The notes below the pieces were generated by a model, which was given only the letters and a program-made list of their open reading frames with translations, was not told the origin of the DNA and did not search any database. This document shows, in pieces, positions 26,356 through 34,502 of a DNA stretch of 47,417 nucleotides. A program made the position numbers and the translations under genes. Numbering within the stretch: position 1 is the stretch's first letter; each line of letters opens with the position of its first letter. Source of the DNA: Methyloversatilis sp. (GTDB lineage Bacteria > Pseudomonadota > Gammaproteobacteria > Burkholderiales > Rhodocyclaceae); NCBI GenBank assembly GCA_016791045.1, contig JAEUNO010000023.1:1-47417 (forward strand), written 5' to 3'.

Positions 26356-28113
26356 ATGCCTTCGATCCAGCTGCTGCCCGACCTCCTGATCAGCCAGATT
26401 GCCGCCGGCGAGGTGGTCGAGCGTCCCGCGTCGGTGCTGAAGGAACTGCTGGAAAACAGTCTCGACGCCGGCAGCCGCGACATCCGCGTGCAGCTCGAAG
26501 CCGGTGGCGTGAAGCGCCTGCGGGTGGCGGACGACGGCTGCGGCATGCCGCCGGACGACCTGCCGCTGGCGCTGGCCCGGCACGCCACGTCCAAGATCGC
26601 CTCGCTCGATGATCTCGAAGCGGTCGCCACCATGGGTTTTCGCGGCGAGGCGCTGGCATCGATCGCCAGTGTGGCGCGGGTGGTCATTACCAGCCGGCAG
26701 ACCGGTTCGCCGCACGCCTGGCGGATCGATGCCGGCAGCGCGCCGGAACCGGCCGCACTCGATGCCGGCACCGTGGTCGACGTCGCGGACCTCTATTACA
26801 ACACCCCGGCCCGGCGCAAATTCCTGCGCACCGAACAGACCGAATACGGCCACTGCGACGACGTGTTCCGGCGCATCGCGCTGTCGGTGCCGCAGGTCGC
26901 CTTCCAGTTGCAGCACAACGGTCGCGTCACGCAGCGCCTGCCGGCGGCCGACATGGCAAGCCGCGTGCGTGCGCTGCTCGGCGACGAATTCATGCAGCAC
27001 GCGCGCCCGGTCGAGGCGGATGCCGGCTCGCTCCGGATATCGGGCTTCGTCGCCCAGCCGGCGTTTTCGCGCGCCGGACGCGACGCCCAGTACTGCTTCG
27101 TCAATGGCCGTTTCGTGCGCGACCGCCTGCTCGCGCACGCGCTGCGCGAGGCCTACGCCGACGTGCTGCACGGTGCGCGCCATCCGGCGTACGTCGTGTT
27201 CATCGAACTCGATCCGCGCGCGGTCGATGTGAACGTGCATCCGGCCAAGACCGAAGTGCGCTTTCGCGAGGCGCGCGGCATCCACCAGTTCGTATTCCAT
27301 GCGGTCGAGCGCGCGCTGGCGCTGTCAACACAGACGGCCGAACCGGTCACCGTGCAGGCGGGTGTTCCGGATGCCTTCTCGCCGCCGCCCTCGCAATCCG
27401 GCTGGCCGATGCAGCAGGGGCGGGGCGTCGAGCAACCGCTGGCGCGCTACTTCGATTTCGTTCGATCCGACAGTCCCGTCCACGCGCCGAACGCGGTGGC
27501 TGCGGGCCTGGCGGTCCTGCCGGCCGAGTCCGGTCCGCCGCTCGGCTTTGCCCTCGCCCAGTTGCAGGGCGTGTATGTGCTGGCCCAGAACAGCGCCGGC
27601 CTGGTGCTGGTCGACATGCACGCGGCGCATGAGCGCATCCTCTACGAACACTTGAAGAAGGTGCTCGAGGGCGCGCCCGCGGTACAGCGGCTGCTGATTC
27701 CGGCCGTGCTGTCGATGAGCGCGCGCGAGGTGGCGACCGCCTTCGAATACGCCGACGTGCTGGACAGGCTCGGCTTCGACATCGGCCAGGCCGGGCCGAA
27801 CGAATTGATGGTGCGTGCCGTACCGGCGCTGCTGGCGCGCGCCGATACCGCAGCGCTGTTGCGCGCGCTGCTGGAAGAGCTGCGCGAGGCGCCGGCCAGC
27901 CAGGTGGTCGAGCGCCGGCGCAACGAACTGCTCGCGACGATGGCCTGCCATGGCGCGGTGCGCGCCAACCGACTGCTGGCGCTGCCGGAAATGAATGCGC
28001 TGCTGCGCGACATGGAAGCCTGCGAGCGCGCCGACCAGTGCAATCACGGCCGTCCGACCTGGGTGCAGCTCACCATGGGCGAACTGGACCGCCTGTTCAT
28101 GCGCGGCCGCTGA
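26356..28113 (+). CDS. mutL: DNA mismatch repair protein MutL
   Basis: MutL couples mismatch recognition by MutS to strand incision. It has 585 aa. The N-terminal GHKL ATPase motifs are in order: [45 protein letters not shown] and [10 protein letters not shown]. The C-terminal domain holds [12 protein letters not shown], which matches the metal-binding endonuclease motif D-Q-H-A-x2-E-x4-E with Met for Gln, as well as ACHGAVRAN and a CNHGRPTW-type motif. MutL is therefore probably itself the nicking enzyme, unlike E. coli MutL. miaA starts two bases after its stop. Confidence 0.96.
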   Translation: MPSIQLLPDLLISQIAAGEVVERPASVLKELLENSLDAGSRDIRVQLEAGGVKRLRVADDGCGMPPDDLPLALARHATSKIASLDDLEAVATMGFRGEALASIASVARVVITSRQTGSPHAWRIDAGSAPEPAALDAGTVVDVADLYYNTPARRKFLRTEQTEYGHCDDVFRRIALSVPQVAFQLQHNGRVTQRLPAADMASRVRALLGDEFMQHARPVEADAGSLRISGFVAQPAFSRAGRDAQYCFVNGRFVRDRLLAHALREAYADVLHGARHPAYVVFIELDPRAVDVNVHPAKTEVRFREARGIHQFVFHAVERALALSTQTAEPVTVQAGVPDAFSPPPSQSGWPMQQGRGVEQPLARYFDFVRSDSPVHAPNAVAAGLAVLPAESGPPLGFALAQLQGVYVLAQNSAGLVLVDMHAAHERILYEHLKKVLEGAPAVQRLLIPAVLSMSAREVATAFEYADVLDRLGFDIGQAGPNELMVRAVPALLARADTAALLRALLEELREAPASQVVERRRNELLATMACHGAVRANRLLALPEMNALLRDMEACERADQCNHGRPTWVQLTMGELDRLFMRGR

Positions 28114-28115
28114 TC

Positions 28116-29057
28116 GTGCCGCCCGTGTCCGCCTCGCCGGTGCTGGTGCTGCTCGGTCCGACCGCCAGCGGCAAGACCGCGGCGGTCGCCCGCATCGCGC
28201 GCGCCCTGCCGGTCGAACTGGTCAGCGTCGATTCGGCGCTGGTGTTCCGCGACATGGACATCGGCACCGCAAAGCCGACGGCGGAAGAGCGGGCGCTGTG
28301 CCCGCACCATCTGATCGACATCGTGTCGCCGCAGGAGGCGTATTCGGCCGCGCGCTTTGCCGCCGACGCACGCACGCTGATCGCCGCCATCCAGGGCCGT
28401 GGCAACATTCCGCTGCTGGCTGGCGGCACCATGCTGTACATCAAGGCGCTGCGCGACGGCCTGTCCGATCTGCCGGACGCCGACGCCGATCTGCGCGCCG
28501 ACATCGACCGCCGTGCCGCCGCCCAAGGCTGGTCGGCGCTGCACGCCGAACTCGCCGCACGCGACCCGGACGCCGCCGCCCGTCTCAAGCCGACCGACGC
28601 GCAGCGCATCCAGCGCGCGCTGGAAATCGTCACGCTGACCGGCCGGCCGCTGGCCGAGAGCTACGCGCGACGCGAGATCGATGCGCCGCTGCCGCCGATG
28701 ACCGTGCTGTCGCTCGAACCTTCGGATCGTGCCTGGCTGCACCGGCGCATCGAGGCGCGCTTCGACGCCATGCTGGCGCAGGGCCTGGTGGACGAAGTGC
28801 GACGGCTGCGCAAAAAGTACGTGCTCGACGCCGGCATGCCGTCGATGCGCTGCGTCGGCTACCGGCAGGTCTGGCACCACCTCGAAGGCGACATCGACGC
28901 CGCCGCAATGCGCGACACCGGCATCTACGCCACGCGCCAGCTCGCCAAGCGCCAGATCACCTGGCTGCGCTCGATGCCGATCGATCAGCGCATCGATTGC
29001 TGTCGCGCCGACGCGGCGGATGCGGTGCTGGAGACCTTCACCCGCGTGAGCGGGTGA
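28116..29057 (+). CDS. miaA: tRNA dimethylallyltransferase
   Basis: The enzyme adds a dimethylallyl group to A37 of tRNAs that read U-starting codons. It has 313 aa from the GTG at 28116, which gives the family length. GTG at 28125 is an alternative, and a frame opening at 28038 lies inside mutL. The P-loop GPTASGKT is near residue 13, followed by the [17 protein letters not shown] region, the [13 protein letters not shown] strand and the tRNA-binding [10 protein letters not shown] segment. The last ten codons are one arm of a 23-bp perfect inverted repeat that also covers the stop codon. A 66-bp part of the gene (28884-28949) is repeated downstream. Confidence 0.95.
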   Translation: MPPVSASPVLVLLGPTASGKTAAVARIARALPVELVSVDSALVFRDMDIGTAKPTAEERALCPHHLIDIVSPQEAYSAARFAADARTLIAAIQGRGNIPLLAGGTMLYIKALRDGLSDLPDADADLRADIDRRAAAQGWSALHAELAARDPDAAARLKPTDAQRIQRALEIVTLTGRPLAESYARREIDAPLPPMTVLSLEPSDRAWLHRRIEARFDAMLAQGLVDEVRRLRKKYVLDAGMPSMRCVGYRQVWHHLEGDIDAAAMRDTGIYATRQLAKRQITWLRSMPIDQRIDCCRADAADAVLETFTRVSG

Positions 29058-29072
29058 AGGTCTCCAGCACCG
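29023..29072. repeat. 23-bp perfect inverted repeat across the miaA stop codon
   Basis: Arms 29023-29045 and 29050-29072 are exact inverted copies around a GTGA loop. The left arm encodes the end of MiaA and the right arm contains the stop codon at 29055-29057. Such a stem would block decay from the 3' end or pause transcription. There is no U tract. Confidence 0.85.
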
Positions 29073-29203
29073 GGACGCAAGATGCAAGATTCAAGATGCA
29101 AGGAAAACCGGACGAGCGCCGCAGTCCGCACCTTGAACCTGCGTGAAATGAAAAAAGGCGCCCGCAGGCGCCTTACCTTTCATATTGCATCTTGAACCTT
29201 GAA
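29068..29203. repeat. Intergenic element, copy 1 (136 bp)
   Basis: The element begins CACCGGGACGCAAGATGC and ends CATCTTGAACCTTGAA. Inside it TTCAAGATGCAA (29089-29100) and TTGCATCTTGAA (near 29184-29195) form terminal inverted repeats, and a terminator-like hairpin lies at 29155-29174. A second copy, nearly identical with two extra A residues in a run, follows at 29267-29404. Between them is a fragment of miaA. Confidence 0.85.
29155..29174. terminator. Bidirectional terminator hairpin, copy 1
   Basis: AAGGCGCC (29155-29162) pairs with GGCGCCTT (29167-29174) around CGCA, flanked by AAAA on the left and TTACCTTT on the right. It lies between the convergent miaA and fnr genes and suits termination of both. 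Confidence 0.75.
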
Positions 29204-29266
29204 GGCGACATCGACGCCACCGCGATGCGCGACACCGGCATCTACGCCACACGCCAGCTCGCCAAG
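29201..29266 (+). pseudogene. Duplicated 66-bp fragment of miaA
   Basis: This stretch matches miaA 28884-28949 over 66 bases with three differences, beginning GAAGGCGACATCGACGCC and ending CAGCTCGCCAAG. It has no start and no continuation, and sits exactly between the two copies of the intergenic element. It is the remnant of a duplication of the miaA 3' end followed by deletion. Confidence 0.85.
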
Positions 29267-29404
29267 CACCGGGACGCAAGATGCAGGATTCAAGATGCAA
29301 GGAAAACCGGACGAGCGCCGCAGTCCGCACCTTGAACCTCCGTGAAATGAAAAAAAAGGCGCCCGCAGGCGCCTTACCTTTCATCTTGCATCTTGAACCT
29401 TGAA
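29267..29404. repeat. Intergenic element, copy 2 (138 bp)
   Basis: This is the second copy of the element at 29068-29203, differing in a few bases and by two extra A residues before the hairpin. It ends three bases before the fnr stop codon. Confidence 0.85.
29356..29375 (-). terminator. Terminator hairpin, copy 2
   Basis: AAGGCGCC (29356-29363), CGCA loop, GGCGCCTT (29368-29375), with a run of A to its left that becomes the U tract on the minus strand. It lies about 30 bp after the fnr stop and is the likely end of the fnr transcript. Confidence 0.8.
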
Positions 29405-29406
29405 TC

Positions 29407-30141
29407 TCAACACCTTGGGCTCATCGCCTTCTTCAGGTCGTCCAGCTTGTGGATGCGGATGTTCTTGTTGCTGACCGACAGCAGCCCTTCGTCCTGCAGG
29501 CGCGACAGGCCGCGGCTGACGGTTTCGAGCTTGAGGCCGAGATAGGAGCCGATTTCCTCGCGCGTCATGCGCAGGTTGAATTCGGTCGCCGAATAGCCGC
29601 GCGACACGAAACGCTGCGACAGATTCACCAGGAAGGCGGCCAGACGTTCTTCGGCGCGCATCGTGCCGAGCAGCATCATCACGCTCTGGTCGCGCACGAT
29701 TTCCCGGCTCATCACCTTGTGGAAGTGGTGCTGCAAGGTGTCGATCTCGCGCGACAGTTCCGACAGGCGGTTGAACGGGATGACGCACACCTCGCTGTCT
29801 TCCAGCGCGCGGGCGTCGCAGTTGTGCTGACCGGTACCGATGCCATCGAGCCCCATCAGTTCGCCCGCCATCTGGAAGCCGGTCACCTGTTCGCGGCCGT
29901 CTTCCGACACGACTTCGGTCTTGAAGAAACCGGTGCGGATGGCGAACAGCGACTGGAAGGGTTCGCCTGCCAGGTAGAGCGGCATGCCACGCGCCACCTT
30001 GCGGCGCGCGCCGACCAGTTCGTCGACGCGTTCTATTTCCTGATCCGACAGGCCGACCGGCATGCACAGCTCGCGCAGATTGCAGGCCGAACAGGCCACC
30101 TGAAGACCGTGTGACGTGATGGGTATCGGGACGCTGCTCAT
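29407..30141 (-). CDS. fnr: Fnr-type oxygen-responsive transcription regulator
   Basis: This is a CRP/FNR-family regulator that binds a 4Fe-4S cluster and dimerises without oxygen. It has 244 aa. All four cluster cysteines are present: C17, C20, C26 and C108, at spacings like those of E. coli Fnr. A cyclic-nucleotide-like beta roll (about 30-150) and a long dimer helix precede the helix-turn-helix TREEIGSYLGLKLETVSRGLSRLQ, whose recognition helix has the ExxSR type expected for TTGAT sites. It is divergent from hemN. Its own start codon lies three bases from an FNR-type box, so negative autoregulation is likely. Confidence 0.96.
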   Translation of the reverse strand: MSSVPIPITSHGLQVACSACNLRELCMPVGLSDQEIERVDELVGARRKVARGMPLYLAGEPFQSLFAIRTGFFKTEVVSEDGREQVTGFQMAGELMGLDGIGTGQHNCDARALEDSEVCVIPFNRLSELSREIDTLQHHFHKVMSREIVRDQSVMMLLGTMRAEERLAAFLVNLSQRFVSRGYSATEFNLRMTREEIGSYLGLKLETVSRGLSRLQDEGLLSVSNKNIRIHKLDDLKKAMSPRC

Positions 30142-30143
30142 TA

Positions 30144-30157
30144 TTGACGTCGATCAA
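30144..30157 (+). promoter_or_regulatory. FNR-type box between fnr and hemN
   Basis: TTGACGTCGATCAA matches the TTGAY-N4-ATCAA consensus. A class II site centred at 30150.5 predicts a hemN start of transcription near 30192, and CATGAT at 30180-30185 lies in the -10 position. For fnr the box lies only three bases before the start codon, which suits repression. Confidence 0.82.
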
Positions 30158-30214
30158 TGCGCGGTGGGGGGCGCGCTTGCATGATGGACGCACCACAAAG
30201 TGTGCCAATAAATC

Positions 30215-31600
30215 ATGAATGTCGCAAAAGAACTCGTGTTCGACCCGCAGTTGATGCGGCGTTTTGATGTGCCCGGCCCGCGCTACACCTCGTATCCGAC
30301 GGCTGACCGCTTCAACTTTTCGCACGACGCCCGGGCGCACGCGGCGCGACTCGAGGCGCGCAATGCGGCCGCCGGGCCGCTGTCGATCTACATTCACATC
30401 CCGTTCTGCGACACGATCTGCTACTACTGCGCCTGTAACAAGATCATCACCAAGGACCACGCGCGCGCCGACAGTTACGTCGATACGCTGCTGCGCGAAC
30501 TGGCGATGAAGGCCGCACTGGTCAAGGGCAGCCGCGAAGTGGCACAGCTTCATCTGGGCGGCGGCACACCCACCTTCCTGAACGATGCACAGATGACCCG
30601 GCTGTTCGAAGGCCTGCGCAGCCACTTCCGCATCGCCGAAACGGCGCAGTGCTCGATCGAAATGGATCCGCGCGGCGTCAGCGCCGCCCGTGTGGCGCAT
30701 CTGGGTTCGCTCGGCTTCAACCGCATCAGCATCGGTGTGCAGGACTTCGACCCGGTGGTGCAGCGCGCGGTGAACCGCGTGCAGAGCGTGGAAGAGACCG
30801 AAGTCGTGCTGCGTGCGGCGCGCGCCAATGGCTTCGTGTCATCCGGGGTCGACCTGATCTACGGTCTGCCGGGGCAGACGCTGGACAGCTTCGACGCCAC
30901 CCTGGCCACCTTGATCCGGCTGGCACCGGATCGCGTTGCCATCTATCACTATGCGCATCTGCCGAAACAGTTCATGCCGCAGCGTCGCATCGACGAAAGC
31001 ATGCTGCCTGACGTCAGCGTGCGCCCGCAGCTGCTGAAGCTGGCGATCGACCGGCTGCACGAAGCCGGTTTCGTGCATGTCGGCATGGACCACTTTGCCC
31101 GCCCCGACGACGAACTGGCGCAGGCGCAGCGCCATGGCCGGCTGCAGCGCAACTTCCAGGGCTATTCCACGCACGCCGGCTGCGACCTGATCGGGCTTGG
31201 CGTGTCGGCCATTTCCCGCGTCGGCGCCAGTTTTGCGCAGAACCACCGCACGCTCGAAAGCTGGGCCAAATCGATCGACGACGGCGAACTGCCGGTCATG
31301 CGCGGTCTGGACATGACGGCCGACGACAGCGTGCGCAGCGCCGTGATCGGCGCATTGATGTGCCACTTCGAACTGTCCATCGAAGCGATAGAAAGCAGTT
31401 ACGCAATTGATTTCAAGCAGTATTTCGCCCCGGAGCTGGCCGAGCTGCAGGAACTGGCCGATGCCGGCCTGCTGACCATCGAGCCGGACTGGATCGGCAT
31501 CACGCCGCGCGGCCGCCTGCTGGTGCGCGCCGTCTGCATGGTGTTCGACCGCTATCTGCGCCTCGATTCGGAGACGGTGCGGTATTCGAAGGTCGTCTAG
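30215..31600 (+). CDS. hemN: Oxygen-independent coproporphyrinogen III oxidase
   Basis: This radical-SAM enzyme converts coproporphyrinogen III to protoporphyrinogen IX without oxygen, for heme synthesis under low aeration. It has 461 aa, the full HemN length. The cluster motif is C65-x3-C69-x2-C72 in CDTICYYCACNKI, preceded by PRYTSYPTADRF, a hallmark of true HemN rather than HemW. GGGTPTFL and the FNRISIGVQDFD strand follow. It is divergent from fnr with an FNR-type box between, and is followed by the DsbD_2/TauE-type gene. Confidence 0.96.
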   Translation: MNVAKELVFDPQLMRRFDVPGPRYTSYPTADRFNFSHDARAHAARLEARNAAAGPLSIYIHIPFCDTICYYCACNKIITKDHARADSYVDTLLRELAMKAALVKGSREVAQLHLGGGTPTFLNDAQMTRLFEGLRSHFRIAETAQCSIEMDPRGVSAARVAHLGSLGFNRISIGVQDFDPVVQRAVNRVQSVEETEVVLRAARANGFVSSGVDLIYGLPGQTLDSFDATLATLIRLAPDRVAIYHYAHLPKQFMPQRRIDESMLPDVSVRPQLLKLAIDRLHEAGFVHVGMDHFARPDDELAQAQRHGRLQRNFQGYSTHAGCDLIGLGVSAISRVGASFAQNHRTLESWAKSIDDGELPVMRGLDMTADDSVRSAVIGALMCHFELSIEAIESSYAIDFKQYFAPELAELQELADAGLLTIEPDWIGITPRGRLLVRAVCMVFDRYLRLDSETVRYSKVV

Positions 31601-31738
31601 GGTTCTGGCGCATCACGTCGGCCCGGCACGTCGGCGAGCGGCGTGCGCCGGCAGATCGCTGCGACGCATCGCCTTGCATGCGCACGAGGCTCGGCGCACG
31701 ATCGCGCCACGTACCCCTTCAGGAATGATTGATTTCCC

Positions 31739-32464
31739 ATGAGTCTCGGACTTGCCGCGGTGTTTCTGGTCGGCCTGCTCGGCGGCGTGCACTGCGCCGG
31801 CATGTGCGGCGGCATCGTGTCGGCGATTTCCGCCGGCGTGCCGCAGGTGCGCCAGCCCGGCTGGCGCGCGCAGTTGCCTGCCTTTTCGCTGCACCTTGCC
31901 TACAGCACCGGCCGCATCGCCAGCTATGCGTTCGCCGGTGCGGTCGCGGGCGGCATCGGCGGCGTCGGCCTGCTGGCCGGCAGTGCCCTGCCGCTGCAGA
32001 CGGTGCTGTATGTGCTGGCCAACGTGATGATGATCGCGCTCGGCCTGTACCTCACGGGCTACACGCGGGTGCTCGCGCCCATCGAGGCGCTCGGCCGGCC
32101 GCTGTGGGCACGCATCCAGCCGATCGCCGGGCGCTTTCTGCCGGCGCGCACGCCGGCGCAGGCGCTGGGCGTCGGCCTGCTGTGGGGATTTCTGCCGTGC
32201 GGCATGGTCTACAGCATGCTCGGATTGGCTCTGCTGTCCGGCTCGCCGGCCAGCGGTGCGCTGATCATGCTGGCTTTCGGACTGGGCACGCTGCCCAACC
32301 TGCTGCTGGCCGGCATGCTGCTGACCCGGCTGCGCGCGCTCACCCGCAATCCGGCGCTGCGCCGGGTGGCCGGCCTGCTGGTGCTGGGCTTCGGCCTGGT
32401 CGGGCTGGCGCGCGCGTCCACCCTCGGCGACGGGCTGTGGAACGGCCTCATCTGCCATACTTGA
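31739..32464 (+). CDS. DsbD_2/TauE-SafE-type membrane protein
   Basis: This 241-aa protein has six predicted membrane helices. Near the N terminus GGVHCAGMCGGI (about residues 15-26) places two cysteines and a histidine in a membrane-embedded motif typical of this family, and a second conserved block GLLWGFLPCGMVYSML (about 145-160) has a Pro-Cys pair. Relatives are annotated as sulfite exporters or cytochrome biogenesis proteins, and some lie in cbb3 operons. Next to hemN and fnr it may help copper or thiol supply for oxidase assembly, which is an inference. AGGAA precedes the start. Confidence 0.85.
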   Translation: MSLGLAAVFLVGLLGGVHCAGMCGGIVSAISAGVPQVRQPGWRAQLPAFSLHLAYSTGRIASYAFAGAVAGGIGGVGLLAGSALPLQTVLYVLANVMMIALGLYLTGYTRVLAPIEALGRPLWARIQPIAGRFLPARTPAQALGVGLLWGFLPCGMVYSMLGLALLSGSPASGALIMLAFGLGTLPNLLLAGMLLTRLRALTRNPALRRVAGLLVLGFGLVGLARASTLGDGLWNGLICHT

Positions 32465-32492
32465 GTGTCCCTGCAACCAGACTGATTTCACC

Positions 32493-32918
32493 ATGCGTAT
32501 CCTGCTTGCCGTCGATGGTTCCGAACACGGCGTTCGCGCCGCCACCGAAGTGCTGCGCCTGTCCGCCCATTTCACCAGCGTGCCCGAAATCCACCTGCTG
32601 TTCGTTCATGCGCCGGTGCCCAGCGGCCTGTTGCAACAGCACGTGAGCCGCGAGGCGCTGAACGACTACTACCGCGAAGAAGGCGAGGACGCGACCCGCA
32701 TCGCGCTGGAAACACTGCGCAATGCCAAGGTCGAACCCATCCTGCACCTGCACGTCGGTCCGCCGGCGGAAACCATCGCCCGCTACGCCGAACAGCACGA
32801 CTGCGAAATGATCGTCATGGGCCGGCGCGGTCACGGCGCACTGGCCAGCTTCGCGCTGGGCTCGATCGCCAGCGGTGTGCTGCATCACTCGAAACGGCCG
32901 GTGCTGCTGGTCCGCTAA
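32493..32918 (+). CDS. Universal stress protein, UspA family (second copy)
   Basis: This 141-aa single-domain Usp begins MRILLAVDGSEHG and ends with GRRGHGALASFALGSIASGVLHHSKRPVLLVR, the intact ATP-binding motif. It lies 28 bp after the DsbD_2/TauE-type gene on the same strand, so it may share its transcript with hemN. It belongs to a different subgroup from the protein at 17323-17775: the alpha-2 region and the DPLEV-free N terminus differ clearly. Confidence 0.93.
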   Translation: MRILLAVDGSEHGVRAATEVLRLSAHFTSVPEIHLLFVHAPVPSGLLQQHVSREALNDYYREEGEDATRIALETLRNAKVEPILHLHVGPPAETIARYAEQHDCEMIVMGRRGHGALASFALGSIASGVLHHSKRPVLLVR

Positions 32919-32927
32919 CTGTTGTCT

Positions 32928-32951
32928 GCCCGGCTGCGATCTGCGCCGGGC
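32928..32951 (+). terminator. Weak hairpin after uspA copy 2
   Basis: GCCCGGC (32928-32934) and GCCGGGC (32945-32951) pair over seven bases with a ten-base loop. The stem is followed by TTCAGCTTC rather than a U run, so termination would be inefficient or Rho-dependent. Confidence 0.3.
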
Positions 32952-33016
32952 TTCAGCTTCGCTCAAGAAAGCACGGCTGCGCGCCGTTAGCGGGAATAGT
33001 TCCCTACTTTTCCGCA

Positions 33017-34477
33017 ATGGATACGCACATGAGCGCCACACCCGTTGCCACCGATCCACTCGAGGTCTGGGTGGACAAGCTGCGCAATCAGGACATGCCC
33101 ATCTTCAGCGCGACGCTGGCCGCCATCGGCGAGGTCGCGGAGAACGACGCCAGTCCGACGTCGGCGCTCGGGCGCATCATCCTGCGCGATGCCGGCATGA
33201 CGGCGCGCGTGCTCCGCATGGCGAACTCCGTGTTTTTCCACGGAGAAGGCAGCAGAATCAACACCATTTCGCGTGCGATCGTACTGCTCGGTTTCGACAC
33301 CGTGCGCAACATCGCCATATCGGTCGCACTGATCGACGCCTTCCTGGCAGGTGGCGTGCGTGACCGGGTCAGCGCCGAAATGGCGCGCTGCTTTCACGCG
33401 GCCGTCCATGCCAAGCATGCCGCCACGGTGCGTGGCGATGCCTCGCCGGAAGAGGTGTTCATCGCGACGCTGCTGTCGCGCATCGGCGAGCTGGCCTTCT
33501 GGTGCTTCTCCGGGGAAGCGGGGCAGCAGCTGGATCGCGCGCTGCGCAAGCCCGCTGCCGTGCCGGAAAAGGTCGAAAGCGAGGTGCTCGGCTTCCGGCT
33601 GCGTTCGCTGACCCAGTTGCTGGCGCGCGAATGGACGCTGCCCGGACTGGTGGCGAACGCCTGTACGGACACCGCGCGGTCTGACAGTCGCGAAGCGCTG
33701 GTGATCGCCAGCTACCGGCTGGCCAGCGCCGCCGAAGCCGGCTGGCAAAGCGAAAAGGCGCGTGAATCGGTGCGCGACTACGCCAAGCTGCTGCGGCAGG
33801 ACGTGGCAGCCGTCGCGCCGGTGGTCGCCGCGCACGCGCGCGAAGCGGCCTGCCTTGCAGGATTCTATGGTTGCGAAGAGGCCGCGGCGCGCATTCCGGT
33901 GCCGGCGCGTCCGGACGAAGAGGATGAAACCGGCGCGCCAGCCATTCTGGCCGACCCCGATCCGGCGCTGCAGTTCGACATTTCGCGTCGCATGGTGGCG
34001 CTGATTGCAGCGCACTCGGCGTCCGGCGCGGTGCTCGACCTGGCGCTCGAAGGCGCCGGCCGCTCGCTGGGCGCCGACCGCGCCGTGCTTGCGCTGGTCA
34101 CCGCCAACCGCTCACAGCTCGCGGCCCGGGCCACGCATGGCCGCGGCGCGCAGCAACTCATGCGTCACTTCAATTTCCTGCTGGCCGGCGCTGCGCGCGA
34201 TGCGCTGACCGAACTGGTCGATCACGGACGCGTCATCGACGTCGAGGCGTCACACGTGCCCGCCCCGGGATTGCCGTCCATCACGCGCCTGCGGTCGGCA
34301 TTGGGCCAGCGACACCAGGTGCTGGTGCCGATCAACGCGCACGGCCACGTCGTGGGCGTGCTGTACATCGATCGCGCCGCGGAGCGCCCGCCGATGCGGC
34401 CCGGCACGCCGGACGCACTCGCAACCTTCGCCCAGCTGGCCGGCATCGCCCTGGAAGCGTCGTCGCGCAAGGCCTGA
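33017..34477 (+). CDS. HDOD-domain signalling protein with GAF-like C terminus
   Basis: This 486-aa cytoplasmic protein has an N-terminal HDOD domain (about residues 15-215), recognisable from LGRIILRDAGMTARVLRMANSVFF and the later LLGFDTVRNIAISVALIDAF. HDOD proteins lack the catalytic HD pair and act as scaffolds in two-component or motility signalling. The last 150 residues resemble a GAF sensor (APGLPSITRLRSALGQRHQVLVPI with VVGVLYIDRAAERPP). The ATG at 33017 or 33029 may be used, and neither has a strong ribosome site. The gene converges on the phosphoester-hydrolase operon. Confidence 0.85.
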   Translation: MDTHMSATPVATDPLEVWVDKLRNQDMPIFSATLAAIGEVAENDASPTSALGRIILRDAGMTARVLRMANSVFFHGEGSRINTISRAIVLLGFDTVRNIAISVALIDAFLAGGVRDRVSAEMARCFHAAVHAKHAATVRGDASPEEVFIATLLSRIGELAFWCFSGEAGQQLDRALRKPAAVPEKVESEVLGFRLRSLTQLLAREWTLPGLVANACTDTARSDSREALVIASYRLASAAEAGWQSEKARESVRDYAKLLRQDVAAVAPVVAAHAREAACLAGFYGCEEAAARIPVPARPDEEDETGAPAILADPDPALQFDISRRMVALIAAHSASGAVLDLALEGAGRSLGADRAVLALVTANRSQLAARATHGRGAQQLMRHFNFLLAGAARDALTELVDHGRVIDVEASHVPAPGLPSITRLRSALGQRHQVLVPINAHGHVVGVLYIDRAAERPPMRPGTPDALATFAQLAGIALEASSRKA

Positions 34478-34496
34478 CCGGGGAACGCCCGGTCAG
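34474..34496. terminator. Hairpin between HDOD gene and endonuclease/phosphatase gene
   Basis: CTGACCGGG (34474-34482) and CCCGGTCAG (34488-34496) pair over nine bases around GAACG, including the HDOD stop codon. The two flanking genes converge here. No U tract. Confidence 0.45.
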
Positions 34497-34502
34497 CGCC
34501 CC

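Noticed and set aside
29068-29404. Insertion sequence or transposon
   Set aside because: The copies have inverted ends but no transposase and no clear target duplication, so they are described as repeats.
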